From: JAIUNP01 sp020161975
Lineage (GTDB): Bacteria > Pseudomonadota > Alphaproteobacteria > Rhizobiales > Beijerinckiaceae
Reading direction: 5' to 3'
DNA: 64,000 bases
Assembly (NCBI GenBank): GCA_036745275.1
Contig: DAIOGK010000004.1
Coordinates: 62,001 to 126,000, forward strand
The notes below the pieces were generated by a model. It did not search any database and was not told where the DNA came from. It worked only from the letters and a program-made list of their open reading frames with translations. This document shows, piece by piece, positions 9,565 through 18,612 of this stretch (the first letter of the stretch is position 1; every line of letters starts with the position of its first letter). A program made the position numbers and the translations under genes.

Positions 9565-10665
9565 TCATGCCACCACAGTCAGCCGTTTGGCCGCGCGCGT
9601 CACCGCCGTATAGAGCCAGCGCTGACGATGCTCGCGAAACGCCCAGCTTTCATCGAACAGCACCACGTCGTCCCATTGCGAGCCCTGCGCCTTGTGCACC
9701 GTCAGGGCATAGCCATAGTCGAATTCATCCGTATGCCGACGGAGTTGCCAGGGGATGTCCTCGCCGTTGCCCTCGAAGAAATCCGACAGCACGGAGACCT
9801 TGACCGTCGGCCCATCGCCGCTTTCGGTGGCGACACGCATCTTCACAAGGCCACCGCTGCGATCGCCGACCAGCTTTACAGTAAAGGTCTCGCCGTTGAG
9901 CAGGCCCTTCTGGCGATTGTTGCGCAGGCAGACGAGCTTCTCTTCCTTGGCAGGAAAGGGGTCATGATAACCATGCAACTCGCGGATGCGGCGGTTGAAC
10001 TTGCGACGCGTCTCGTTGCGGCCCACGAGAACCTGATCGGCAGCCATGATCTGCGCAGCGTCGATGTCATCGCGCCCCACAACGCGGCTTTCGCCAAAAA
10101 TGCCCCGTTCCAGTGTGCCTCCCTCCCGGATGGTCATGGACATGCGAACGATGGGGTTGTCGCGCGCCTGTCTGTGCACCTCGGTCAGCATTGCGTCCGG
10201 TTCATGTTCGGTGAAGAACCCCCCGCCTTTGACCGGGGGCAACTGGGCGGGATCGCCCAGAACCAGCACCGGCACCCCGAACGAGAGCAGATCGTTGCCC
10301 AATTCCTCGTCCACCATCGAGCATTCGTCGATGATGACCAGTTTGGCGTGGGCGACATCGGAGCGGCGGTTCAGGATGAAGGTCGGCTCCTCCGCCTTCG
10401 ATTCCTTCGAGCGGTAGATCAGCGAATGGATGGTGGACGCATCCTCGCAGCCCTTGGCGCGCATCACGGATGCTGCCTTGCCGGTGAATGCACAGAAGAT
10501 CACATTGCCGTCGATATCTTCAGCAATGTGGCGGGCCAGCGTCGTCTTGCCTGTCCCCGCAAAGCCGAACAAGCGGAACACCTGTGGCCCCTTGCGCCGC
10601 ACAGCCGACTTCTGCCAGGCGTTGACGGCCTGCAAAGCACTGTCCTGCTGGGGCGAGAATTCCAT
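9565..10665 (-). CDS. RecD-like ATP-dependent DNA helicase (superfamily 1)
   Basis: 366 residues. Walker A is GFAGTGKTT (about residues 34-42), Walker B VIIDECSMVDEE, motif III LGDPAQLPPV, and the C-terminal UvrD_C_2 part is YGYALTVHKAQGSQWDDV followed by YTAVTRAAKRL. This is the minimal RecD2/Dda-like helicase core without N-terminal extensions, suggesting a stand-alone 5'-3' helicase in repair or replication. The start at ATG 10665 (MEFSPQQ) matches relatives. An alternative start at 10710 would add a hydrophobic stretch unlikely for this family. It diverges from ppk2 with about 107 nt between. Confidence 0.9.
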   Translation of the reverse strand: MEFSPQQDSALQAVNAWQKSAVRRKGPQVFRLFGFAGTGKTTLARHIAEDIDGNVIFCAFTGKAASVMRAKGCEDASTIHSLIYRSKESKAEEPTFILNRRSDVAHAKLVIIDECSMVDEELGNDLLSFGVPVLVLGDPAQLPPVKGGGFFTEHEPDAMLTEVHRQARDNPIVRMSMTIREGGTLERGIFGESRVVGRDDIDAAQIMAADQVLVGRNETRRKFNRRIRELHGYHDPFPAKEEKLVCLRNNRQKGLLNGETFTVKLVGDRSGGLVKMRVATESGDGPTVKVSVLSDFFEGNGEDIPWQLRRHTDEFDYGYALTVHKAQGSQWDDVVLFDESWAFREHRQRWLYTAVTRAAKRLTVVA

Positions 10666-10772
10666 TGCCAACGCCAGAATCAAAAACGAAAATCCGTTGA
10701 TCCATATCATGGCTTGATTGCAGCATCGGACGACAATTCGCCGGTTATTTTCAAGAGAGGGGAATTTCCTGA

Positions 10773-11816
10773 ATGAACACTGACCCGAAACTGACTGTTG
10801 TTTCGCCTGCCGCCAAAACGACCAAGCCGGCGCCGGCGGCAGCCGCTGAGACAGTGCCTCCGAAAGCAGCCTCCGTTGCGTCGGTCGAGCCTGTTGCACC
10901 TGCCGCGCCCGAGCGGCAGCCACGCCCCGAAGGGCAAGGTCCGCAGCATTTGCCTTCGATGCCCGAAAAGGTCCGCGGGTTCGAGGCAATCGGCTATCCC
11001 TATCATGACCGGATGAGCAACCGGGCTTATGAAAAGGACATGCAACTGCTTCAGATCGAGCTGCTCAAGGTTCAGAACTGGGTGAAGGAAACGGGCCAGA
11101 AAATCGTCATCCTGTTTGAAGGGCGCGACGCTGCCGGCAAGGGCGGCACGATCAAGCGCTACATGGAGCATCTCAACCCGCGCGGCGCGCGGATTGTGGC
11201 CCTCGAAAAGCCCTCCGAGCGCGAAAAATCCCAGTGGTATTTCCAGCGCTATATCGGCCACCTGCCGACCGCCGGAGAAATCGTGTTCTTCGACCGCTCC
11301 TGGTACAATCGCGCCGGCGTCGAGCGCGTGATGGGCTTCTGTTCACCGCCCGACTATCTCGAGTTCATGCGTCAGTGCCCCGATCTTGAGCGGATGCTGG
11401 TGCGTTCGGGCATCCGGTTGTTCAAGTTCTGGTTCTCGGTCACCCGCCCCGAGCAGCTCGCGCGCTTCAAGGCGCGGGAAACGGACCCGCTGAAGCAGTG
11501 GAAACTGTCGCCCATCGACAAGGCCAGCCTCGACAAGTGGGATGACTACACCGAGGCCAAGGAGGCGATGTTCTTCTATACGGATACGGCGGATGCTCCG
11601 TGGACGATCATCAAGTCCGATGACAAGAAGCGCGCCCGCCTTGCCTGTATGCGGCACTTCCTGTCCGAACTCGACTACCCGCTGAAGGACCAGGCCGTGG
11701 TCGGCGCTCCGGATCCAATGCTCGTCGGTTCTGCGGCGCATGTCATCGGCAATGATGCCCATATCATCGGCAAGTCGCTGCATCCCGAAGCGCGCAAGAA
11801 GGACAACAAGAAGTAG
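10773..11816 (+). CDS. ppk2: Polyphosphate kinase 2 (PPK2 family)
   Basis: 347 residues. PPK2 transfers phosphate between polyphosphate and nucleotides. Walker A is GRDAAGKGGT (about 117-126), Walker B is FFDRSWYNR (about 172-180), and the lid region includes EKPSEREKSQWYFQRY. The single-domain architecture points to class I, usually making GTP/ATP from NDPs and polyphosphate. The first 60 residues are Ala/Pro-rich and probably disordered. The ribosome site AAGAGAGGGGA lies upstream. It converges with URC4, with a strong hairpin between the two. Confidence 0.95.
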   Translation: MNTDPKLTVVSPAAKTTKPAPAAAAETVPPKAASVASVEPVAPAAPERQPRPEGQGPQHLPSMPEKVRGFEAIGYPYHDRMSNRAYEKDMQLLQIELLKVQNWVKETGQKIVILFEGRDAAGKGGTIKRYMEHLNPRGARIVALEKPSEREKSQWYFQRYIGHLPTAGEIVFFDRSWYNRAGVERVMGFCSPPDYLEFMRQCPDLERMLVRSGIRLFKFWFSVTRPEQLARFKARETDPLKQWKLSPIDKASLDKWDDYTEAKEAMFFYTDTADAPWTIIKSDDKKRARLACMRHFLSELDYPLKDQAVVGAPDPMLVGSAAHVIGNDAHIIGKSLHPEARKKDNKK

Positions 11817-11822
11817 GTTCTG

Positions 11823-11854
11823 GCGACGGGGCGGTCAGAACACCGTCCCGTCGC
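11823..11854. terminator. Long hairpin between convergent ppk2 and URC4
   Basis: GCGACGGGGCGGT pairs with ACCGTCCCGTCGC (13 bp with one G-T pair) around the loop CAGAAC. It starts 7 nt after the ppk2 stop and covers the last codons of URC4. There is no T run on either strand, so it may be a 3'-end stabiliser or a weak bidirectional terminator. Confidence 0.5.
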
Positions 11855-13028
11855 TGACAATGCGAATGGGCGAGCCACCATCGGCGCGCGCGGCGGCGGC
11901 GAGTTCCCGCCCCGTCGCCCAGGTTCCGCCCTCCAACACCCGTGCCAGCGGAAACACCTCTGCGCTCAGACCGAGTTCGGCGCGCACCAGCGGCGCGATC
12001 TCGTCCAGCAGCGCCACCGTCAACGCCCGCCATTCGACGACCAGCAGACTATCCACCGTGTTTGCAGCGCTTGCCATGGACGGATCGCGCAGGACAAGCA
12101 CCCCCATATCCACGAACAAGCCACCGTTCCGATATTCCGGCAGGCCAGTCAGTCCATCGACTTCGGTGACGCGGCAGCCCGCCGCCTGCAAAGGTTCAAT
12201 CAGCGAGTAGCTAAGCCATTGCGACAGCTTGTGGAAGGGTACGAGCCCGGCCGTTGAAGGATCACCGCCGGCAATCAGCGGATGCCGCCAGGTATCGCCC
12301 AGCGGCAGGCCTTCCAGCACGATGCGGCTCGGCCAGATCGGCCCGAGATATTCCAGCACCGCTGCGAGGATCGTTGGGGCGGCCACCTCTTTGCCCTGCC
12401 GCACGAGAATGTCGAAGAGCCCGCCTGGCCGCCCGCCCGGCAATGCCGCGACGGCCCGTCCCAGCGCGTTCAGCAATCCCGCACGCCCCTCGACACCCAC
12501 CAGCGGGTTCGTCTCGGAGACCTGAAAGCCGGCGGCAATGTCTCTGGGTTCGAGCAGGCAAAGCCGCGCCGCATCCGCACGCAGCGGTTTGCCATGGTAG
12601 GCTGAAAACGCGCCGCTCTCGAACATGCGGAACGACGCCAGCGCCAGCCCTTCGGAACGGGAGGAGACAAGCCCGAGGCCAGGATCGGAAAAGCGCCAGG
12701 CCATGCCGGCACCTGCATCGAGCAGCACACTGACGATAGCGAGATCGAAGGCCGCGCGCGCCCGTTCTGCCGGGTCACCAAAGGTCGGTGCGATGTCGGA
12801 CCAGAGGTCGTGTCCACCGAAGGTGAAATGCCGCCAGCGCGCGTGGAAGGGAATGTCCAGCGTCGGATAATTGCGGCGGATCGTTTCGACCACGCGCGCC
12901 GCCGTCGCCGGCAGGCGGTCGCGGTTGACGGTGAAGGCTGCCAGTTGTCCGTCAAGGCCGAGCCGGAGCATTTCAGCGGCACGGGCCCGCACGGCGGCAG
13001 GGGTGAGAAGCGCTTGGGCAGGAGTCAT
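11835..13028 (-). CDS. URC4/Urg3 family protein (DUF1688)
   Basis: 397 residues of DUF1688, the URC4 (Urg3) family. In yeast this protein is needed for the URC uracil-degradation pathway, but its reaction is not firmly known. Recognisable parts are RRNYPTLDIPFHARWRHF near the start, RPGGLFDIL and the middle FHKLSQWLSYSLIEPL. ATG at 13028 (MTPAQALLTPAAVRARA) is the natural start, 16 nt after the URC1 stop. The pairing with URC1 supports the identification strongly. No uracil phosphoribosyltransferase or transporter gene is beside it. Confidence 0.9.
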   Translation of the reverse strand: MTPAQALLTPAAVRARAAEMLRLGLDGQLAAFTVNRDRLPATAARVVETIRRNYPTLDIPFHARWRHFTFGGHDLWSDIAPTFGDPAERARAAFDLAIVSVLLDAGAGMAWRFSDPGLGLVSSRSEGLALASFRMFESGAFSAYHGKPLRADAARLCLLEPRDIAAGFQVSETNPLVGVEGRAGLLNALGRAVAALPGGRPGGLFDILVRQGKEVAAPTILAAVLEYLGPIWPSRIVLEGLPLGDTWRHPLIAGGDPSTAGLVPFHKLSQWLSYSLIEPLQAAGCRVTEVDGLTGLPEYRNGGLFVDMGVLVLRDPSMASAANTVDSLLVVEWRALTVALLDEIAPLVRAELGLSAEVFPLARVLEGGTWATGRELAAAARADGGSPIRIVSDGTVF

Positions 13029-13044
13029 GATCAGGCCGTCACCA

Positions 13045-14286
13045 TCAGAACTCTTCGATCTTGCGGCCAACGGTTTTCTTCAAATCCTCAGCCGTCGGCG
13101 CAGCGCCGGGCGTGAAATACCCCGCCGCTTTCTTCGCTTCCATCTCGACCGAGGCATCTTCGGGGATCAGATCTGCGGGGATCGGCACACGCTCGCCAAT
13201 CGCGATTCCTGCCTCCACCAGTGCATCGTGCTTCATATTCGACATCGACATGAAACGGTCGATTCGCCGCACGCCAAGCCAGTGCATCACGTCGGGCATC
13301 AACTGCTGGAAGCGCGCATCCTGCACACCGGCCACGCATTCGGTGCGCTCGAAATAGGTCGCGGCCTGATCACCGCCGTCCTGCCGCTTGCGGGCGTTAT
13401 AAACGAGGAACTTCGTTACCTCGCCCAGCGCACGGCCCTCCTTGCGATTATAGACGATGAAGCCGATGCCGCCCTTCTGCGCATCGTGCGCGGCTTCTTC
13501 GATGCCGTGGACCAGATAGGGCCGGCAAGTGCAGATATCCGAGCCGAACACATCCGAACCATTGCATTCATCATGCAAGCGGCCCGATATGAAGGTGCGC
13601 TCCTGTCCGAGTTTCGACACATCACCGAAGAGATAGATCGTCGTGTTGCCGATCGGCGGCAGGAACACCGACAGGTCTGGCCGCGTGACGAGATCGGGAT
13701 ACATGCCGCCCGTCTGCTCGAAGAGCGTGCGGCGCAATTTTGTTTCCGCAACACCGAAGCGCTCGGCGATGCCGGGCAGATACCAGACCGGATCGATGGC
13801 AATCTTTACGGCGGCGATATCGCCTTCCTCGCGCACGATCTTGCCGTCGACCTTCAGCCGGCCCTTCAGTTCGGGCACGGTCAGCCGCGCCTTCGTGACC
13901 GCGATGGAGGGGCGGATGTCAATGCCCTCCGCCAGTTCCTTGCGAAAGGCCTGCGGCACCATATGGCCCCAGGGATCGAGCGAGACGATGCGCCCCGGCT
14001 CAGACCACTGCGGGAACGGCCCGATTTCCACCACCGGATGGGTGTTGGTCAGGTCCGGGCGGGCGATGGGGTTCATGGCGCCCGCTGAAACCGCCAGCGC
14101 GCGATAGAGCGAATACGATCCACCATGGGCGCCGATGGCGTTGCGGTCCGTGCCGGCATTGACGGTGGCGACAATCGGTCCGCGCTCCTCCGCCGTGGGC
14201 GCGCCCCAGTGCAATTTGAACCGGGAGGGCGCGGTGGCGCCGGGGTGGGAGTTCAGCCGGATATGGCCAGACCTGTTCCCAGTCAT
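13045..14286 (-). CDS. GTP cyclohydrolase II-like protein (URC1 type)
   Basis: 413 residues. The zinc site of GTP cyclohydrolase II is kept as LHDECNGSDVFGSDICTCRP (Cys-N10-Cys-X-Cys), and YNRKEGRALGEVTKF matches the GTP-binding region. An N-terminal extension of about 200 residues and the neighbouring URC4 gene mark it as URC1, which in yeast acts in uracil catabolism and not riboflavin synthesis. The substrate is presumed to be a uracil-derived ribotide, an inference from family work. It is the first gene of the URC1-URC4 unit; the upstream gap to the aldo/keto reductase end is about 80 nt. Confidence 0.9.
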   Translation of the reverse strand: MTGNRSGHIRLNSHPGATAPSRFKLHWGAPTAEERGPIVATVNAGTDRNAIGAHGGSYSLYRALAVSAGAMNPIARPDLTNTHPVVEIGPFPQWSEPGRIVSLDPWGHMVPQAFRKELAEGIDIRPSIAVTKARLTVPELKGRLKVDGKIVREEGDIAAVKIAIDPVWYLPGIAERFGVAETKLRRTLFEQTGGMYPDLVTRPDLSVFLPPIGNTTIYLFGDVSKLGQERTFISGRLHDECNGSDVFGSDICTCRPYLVHGIEEAAHDAQKGGIGFIVYNRKEGRALGEVTKFLVYNARKRQDGGDQAATYFERTECVAGVQDARFQQLMPDVMHWLGVRRIDRFMSMSNMKHDALVEAGIAIGERVPIPADLIPEDASVEMEAKKAAGYFTPGAAPTAEDLKKTVGRKIEEF

Positions 14287-14364
14287 CAGAAGCCCCTTCC
14301 GCTGCTGACTAAAAACCGAGTGTGACGGCAGAATCCGACCGCTGCAAGGGATTTATGCCGCGCG

Positions 14365-15366
14365 TCAGACCGCGCGCCCCGTCACAGGGTAGGCCGGGTC
14401 GGTATAGCCCGGCGTCGAGGCGTGGCCCGGCGCAACGAGACTGCTGACCAACGCCTCGTCCTCTGCTGTGAACGGCTTGTCGCAAGCCGCAACATAGGAT
14501 TGCCACTGTTCCAGCGTGCGCGGCCCGGCAATCGCGCCCGTCACCAGTCGATTGGCGAGCACCCGGCCCACCGCAAAATCGGTCGCACTGCGGTCGGTTG
14601 CCTCGGCGCGGGCCAACAAGCGTTCGGCGATGGCGAAGGATTCGGCGCGGAATTCGGTTTCCATCAGGCGCTTGTCAGCACGGGCGGCGCGGCTTCCTTC
14701 GGCGGGCGGCATCTCGGCGCGATACTTCCCGGTCAGCACACCGCGCGCCAGCGGCGAATAGGCAATCACGCCCATGCCGTAATGGTTGGCACAGGGAATC
14801 ACCTCGGTTTCGATTCCGCGCGTCACGGCGCTGTAGGGCGACTGCACCGCAACGGGCCGGGGCACGTTGAGACGATCACAAATCTCCGCGATGCGGGCCA
14901 TGCGCCAGGCGCGGAAATTCGAGACGCCGAAATAACGGATCTTGCCTGCGCGAATCAGATCCCCCAACGCGGCCACCGTCTCTTCCAAGGGCGTCGTCGG
15001 GTCTTCCTTATGGAGGTAATAAAGGTCGATATAGTCGGTGCCGAGCCGCGAAAGGCTTTCATCACAGCCCTGCATAAGCCAGCGCCGCGACAGGCCGGCG
15101 CGATTGGGATCCGTACCCGATGGGTTGGCGATCTTGGTCGCGAGCACCCAGCGGTCACGGTCCTGCGCGATCAGCCGGCCCGTGATACGCTCGGATTCGC
15201 CATTGGCGTATTGATCGGCCGTGTCGATCGCGTTGAAACCCGCCTCGCGTGCGGCGGACACGATGCGCCCCGCTTCCGCCTCGTCTGTCCGGAGGCCGAA
15301 CATCATGGCGCCGAGCCAGAGGCGCGAGACCTTCAGGCCACTGTTGCCGAGACTGACATAGCGCAT
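14365..15366 (-). CDS. Aldo/keto reductase
   Basis: 333 residues, an NADPH-dependent TIM-barrel oxidoreductase. It shows the catalytic Asp and Tyr in FNAIDTADQYANGESE, the Lys in LATKIAN, and the His in YYLHKED. RYFGVSNFRAW and YSPLARGVLTGKYR are standard family motifs. The substrate is not predictable. ATG at 15366 is preferred to 15372 because GAGGAGG (the end of queC) lies 7 nt before it. The gene overlaps or abuts the queC stop, so it is probably co-transcribed with queE-queC, although no functional link to queuosine is known. Confidence 0.92.
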   Translation of the reverse strand: MRYVSLGNSGLKVSRLWLGAMMFGLRTDEAEAGRIVSAAREAGFNAIDTADQYANGESERITGRLIAQDRDRWVLATKIANPSGTDPNRAGLSRRWLMQGCDESLSRLGTDYIDLYYLHKEDPTTPLEETVAALGDLIRAGKIRYFGVSNFRAWRMARIAEICDRLNVPRPVAVQSPYSAVTRGIETEVIPCANHYGMGVIAYSPLARGVLTGKYRAEMPPAEGSRAARADKRLMETEFRAESFAIAERLLARAEATDRSATDFAVGRVLANRLVTGAIAGPRTLEQWQSYVAACDKPFTAEDEALVSSLVAPGHASTPGYTDPAYPVTGRAV

Positions 15367-15368
15367 GT

Positions 15369-16079
15369 TCATTCCTCCTCGCTGGCGACGAAGGCATGGT
15401 AGCCTTTCGCACGAAGCTCACAGGCCGGACAGGTGCCACAGCCAAAGCCCCAGTCATGTTTCTCGCCGCGCGTCCCGAGATAACATGTGTGACTTTCCGC
15501 CACGATGAGTTCGACAAGCCGATGCCCGCCGATGCGTTTTGCAAGCGCCCAGGTTTCGGCCTTGTCGATCCACATCAGCGGCGTTTCCAGCACAAATCGC
15601 CGATCCATACCAAGGTTGAGCGCAACCTGAAGCGCCTTGATCGTGTCGTCACGGCAATCGGGATAGCCGGAGAAATCCGTCTCGCACATGCCGCCGACAA
15701 TGTGCTTCAGCCCGCGCCGATAGGCGAGCGCGGCGGCGAAGGTGAGGAAGATGATGTTACGACCTGGCACGAATGTGTTCGGCAGGCCTCCCGTTTCCAT
15801 CTCGATGGCGATGTCGCGGGTGAGCGCCGTCTGCGACACCTCGCCGAGCGAGGCGAGATCAAGGGTGTGATCCTCGCCGAGCCGGCCTGCCCAGTCGGGA
15901 TGCAGCTTCACCATGCCCTTGCGCAGCGCGGCGCGGCACTCCAGTTCGATCCGGTGGCGCTGGCCATAGTCAAACCCAAGGGTTTCCACACGGTCAAACC
16001 TGTCGAGCGCCCAGGCCAGACAGGTGGCAGAATCCTGCCCCCCCGAAAACAGAACGAGCGCGCCTTTATCCTGGCTCAT
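15369..16079 (-). CDS. queC: 7-cyano-7-deazaguanine (preQ0) synthase
   Basis: 236 residues. It converts 7-carboxy-7-deazaguanine to preQ0 with ATP and ammonia in queuosine biosynthesis. The PP-loop is LFSGGQDSATC (residues 10-20), followed by FDYGQRHRIELE. The family motif FVPGRNIIFLTFAAALAYR is present, and the C-terminal zinc cysteines lie in CYLGTRGEKHDWGFGCGTCP. It lies 47 nt after queE, the preceding enzyme, in the same direction. QueD and GTP cyclohydrolase I are not nearby. Confidence 0.97.
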   Translation of the reverse strand: MSQDKGALVLFSGGQDSATCLAWALDRFDRVETLGFDYGQRHRIELECRAALRKGMVKLHPDWAGRLGEDHTLDLASLGEVSQTALTRDIAIEMETGGLPNTFVPGRNIIFLTFAAALAYRRGLKHIVGGMCETDFSGYPDCRDDTIKALQVALNLGMDRRFVLETPLMWIDKAETWALAKRIGGHRLVELIVAESHTCYLGTRGEKHDWGFGCGTCPACELRAKGYHAFVASEEE

Positions 16080-16126
16080 GACCTCTCCACTTCAAACGAA
16101 GGATAGCCTGTACCCTCGGGGGCGCG

Positions 16127-16759
16127 TCAACGGATTCCAATGACCTTGTGCGTCTGCACGCTCAAGCGCCACTGGGGATGGGCGAGGCAATAGGCAATGG
16201 CCGCCTGCGTATTGGCTGCCTGTTCCGGGCCATCCATCGGTTGCAGGAAATAGTGCTCGAAAGCGAGGCTGGCGACGGCTTCCGGCAGCAAATCCGCCTG
16301 CGGATAGACGAGTTTCAGCTCCTGCCCCCGGGTCAGCTTCAGCGGTGCACCGGCCTTGGGGCTCACGCAGATCCAGTCGATGCCGGCGGGCGGCACCTGC
16401 GTTCCGTTGGTTTCGACAGCGATGAAGAAGCCCTCGCGATGCAGGGCATCGACCAGTGCACGATCCACCTGCAACAGCGGCTCGCCCCCCGTCAGCACGA
16501 CAAAGCGCCGTGCGCGCGACTTGCCCCAGATGGCGGCGATTTTCGCGGCAAGATCCTCAGCGGTCTGAAAGCGGCCGCCGTCGGTCCCGTCCATGCCGAC
16601 AAAATCAGTATCGCAGAACTGACAGATGGCCGAAGGGCGGTCGTCTTCCAGACCTGACCAGAGATTGCAGCCCGCAAAGCGGCAAAACACCGCCGTGCGA
16701 CCGGCCTGTCCGCCCTCGCCCTGCAATGTCCTGAAGATTTCCTTGACCGAATAGGCCAT
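16127..16759 (-). CDS. queE: 7-carboxy-7-deazaguanine synthase (radical SAM)
   Basis: 210 residues. It rearranges 6-carboxytetrahydropterin to 7-carboxy-7-deazaguanine. The iron-sulfur cysteines are C31-x14-C46-x2-C49 (CNLWSG... CQFCDTD), the extended spacing typical of one QueE class, and not CxxxCxxC. VVLTGGEPLLQ and AVETNGTQ complete the SAM-binding core. MAYSVKEIFRTLQGEGGQAG is the standard start. It is followed by queC. It lies 54 nt downstream of the RyR/TrkA-like gene on the same strand and could share its transcript, although that gene belongs to a different functional group. Confidence 0.97.
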   Translation of the reverse strand: MAYSVKEIFRTLQGEGGQAGRTAVFCRFAGCNLWSGLEDDRPSAICQFCDTDFVGMDGTDGGRFQTAEDLAAKIAAIWGKSRARRFVVLTGGEPLLQVDRALVDALHREGFFIAVETNGTQVPPAGIDWICVSPKAGAPLKLTRGQELKLVYPQADLLPEAVASLAFEHYFLQPMDGPEQAANTQAAIAYCLAHPQWRLSVQTHKVIGIR

Positions 16760-16813
16760 GTGTTCACCCGGCTGAAACCGAAGCGCGCCGGATAGCGGGG
16801 GCAGCGTCCGGGG

Positions 16814-18598
16814 TCAAGGCATGGCGGGGTCGCGCGACACAATGCGCATCCCGTTCGCCTGTGCCAGTTTGAGCAGCGTGAGCACAGCGTCCCGATCCTT
16901 CTGCTGATCGGCGGGGCTGAGATCATCGAAGGGGACAAGGCAATTGTGCTCGCGCCGCGCGTCATTGCGCTTGGCGGCATGGCGCCAGCCAAGATCGATC
17001 CGATCCGCCATCCAGCGCCGATGTTCGACCCGGCAGAGCCGTTCCAGCATGGCGGGATCGGGCGCGAAAATGGCTTCGCCGGCGCGCGTCCGCTCCGCCA
17101 TCAACCCTTCGGATGCGAGCAGGATCGACAGATGCGCCGCCGCCGCCCGGTTGGCATGGCGCATGTTCTCGGGGATCTGACGCCAGGCAGCGAGCGCGGC
17201 GGTGGACCCCAGGGGCTGCTGGCTGGACCGGTCGAGATAATGATTATGCAGCGCGGCAGCGAGGAATTCGTTGCTACCGTCGAGAATGCGCTCAATGGTT
17301 TCGGCACACAGTGCGCCGCCAAAGGCCGCGACATTGCGAAAATCGGTCTGTTCAACGCCAAGACCGGCAAGACGCGCGATCAGCCGGTCCGGCCCGGTGC
17401 GGCGGATGAGCAGCGGCGGCGCCTTCAGCCGGTCGTCCGCGACCGGCGCACGCAACTGCAACATGCGCTCGATGGTTTCGGTGTCGGATCCGAGGATGAC
17501 AATGAGATTGGGCAGGCATTTGTCCTCGTCCCAACGCTTCACGACCTCTGCAGGCACCACCACGCCCTTTTCGGCCGGGATGATCGTGGTGTCTGCAACA
17601 AGCGACAGGTCGGGGATGCGCTTGCGCCAGGCTGTGAACTCTTCTGCCTCATCATCATCGAGCAACACCGAGAGCAGCGGCGTTTCATCGGCGCTGTCCT
17701 GCATCGAAACGATCAACTGCCGGATAACCTGCCGCCAGTGGCCGGCAAGGCCGATGATCAGCGTGTGGCTCACCGTGCCGCGTTCTTTCGTCAGGGCCGG
17801 GGCAAACCGGTCAAGCTGGAGGCGCAGGCCCTCGCGCTCCGGACTGAGGCGCACATAGCGGGCCTTCCGCGCCCGCGACAACGTATCGAAGGCGACATCG
17901 AGTTCGCGCGCCAGCGTCTCGCGATCAATGATATTGGCGAGCACAAGCGGCGCCATGCTCTCCGGCCGCCGGCCGATCCGGTCGAGCGCCAGGGTCGCAA
18001 GATCCAGGTTGCGCAGATCATCGTCATGGGTGAGGAACAGCGCTTCCGCCCGCGCCAGATTGATGGAATCGAAGGTGTTGACGTCACCGGGATCCGCCTC
18101 GACGACGACGATCCCCTGCCCTTCCAGAGCCTCGCGCCGCGTCCCGTCGACCTTCGGGGCCACGAATACGATGTCGCGGTTATGCGCGGCCAGCGCATCC
18201 ACCGCCCCCTGCGTCATCCGATCGGTGCCGCAAATGACGATATGCCCGGTGGTTTGCGGCATCAGCGCCATGCGCAGCGGACGGGCGATCGCGCCAATGA
18301 TCAGGTGGAAAGTCGCCAGCGCTGCAATGACGGGCACAAGAAAGCGGGCGATGTTGAGTTGCCAGACAATGTCCTTGTCAAGACTGGTCGGGAATTGAAG
18401 CGTCACCAGCTGCACGGTGCGAAACAGGTTGTTGAACCAGTCTGCGGCATCCTGCGGCGGCTTCTCGATGGTCCAGCCCCAGAGGCCGAGTGCGAAGGCA
18501 AACAGGCCCGCCACGACCTTGAATGTCATGTGGTTGTAGGCCAGCAGACTGGCGAGGCGCCCGGCCAGCCGGGTCAGGAGCAACAAGGGCTTGGTCAT
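16814..18598 (-). CDS. RyR-domain membrane protein with TrkA-N-like region (paralogue 1)
   Basis: 594 residues. Two hydrophobic helices lie at about 25-45 and 82-104, joined by a loop (WFNNLFRTVQLVTLQFP) that is placed like a channel pore helix but lacks a TVGYG filter. A Rossmann fold of the TrkA-N type starts at HIVICGTDRM (about 119) and includes VVVEADPGDVNTF. A second Rossmann-like unit begins near HTLIIGLAGHWRQV. The C-terminus is a RyR domain (HRRWMADRIDLGWR, LVPFDDLSPADQQKDRD). Both helices point to a cytoplasmic C-terminal part, probably sensing a nucleotide-like ligand. It is the last gene of the unit RyR2, caspase-SUMF1, V8 protease, RyR1, starting 14 nt after the protease stop. 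Confidence 0.85.
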   Translation of the reverse strand: MTKPLLLLTRLAGRLASLLAYNHMTFKVVAGLFAFALGLWGWTIEKPPQDAADWFNNLFRTVQLVTLQFPTSLDKDIVWQLNIARFLVPVIAALATFHLIIGAIARPLRMALMPQTTGHIVICGTDRMTQGAVDALAAHNRDIVFVAPKVDGTRREALEGQGIVVVEADPGDVNTFDSINLARAEALFLTHDDDLRNLDLATLALDRIGRRPESMAPLVLANIIDRETLARELDVAFDTLSRARKARYVRLSPEREGLRLQLDRFAPALTKERGTVSHTLIIGLAGHWRQVIRQLIVSMQDSADETPLLSVLLDDDEAEEFTAWRKRIPDLSLVADTTIIPAEKGVVVPAEVVKRWDEDKCLPNLIVILGSDTETIERMLQLRAPVADDRLKAPPLLIRRTGPDRLIARLAGLGVEQTDFRNVAAFGGALCAETIERILDGSNEFLAAALHNHYLDRSSQQPLGSTAALAAWRQIPENMRHANRAAAAHLSILLASEGLMAERTRAGEAIFAPDPAMLERLCRVEHRRWMADRIDLGWRHAAKRNDARREHNCLVPFDDLSPADQQKDRDAVLTLLKLAQANGMRIVSRDPAMP

Positions 18599-18612
18599 GA
18601 TCGCGGGCGAGG

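Noticed and set aside
16080..16813. preQ1 riboswitch at the queuosine genes
   Set aside because: The gaps before queC and queE are only 47 and 54 nt. I see no H-type pseudoknot pattern, and these genes have upstream coding sequence on the same strand.
16814..18598. Potassium channel with a TrkA regulatory domain
   Set aside because: The loop between the two helices has no TVGYG-like filter. I call it only channel-like in topology.
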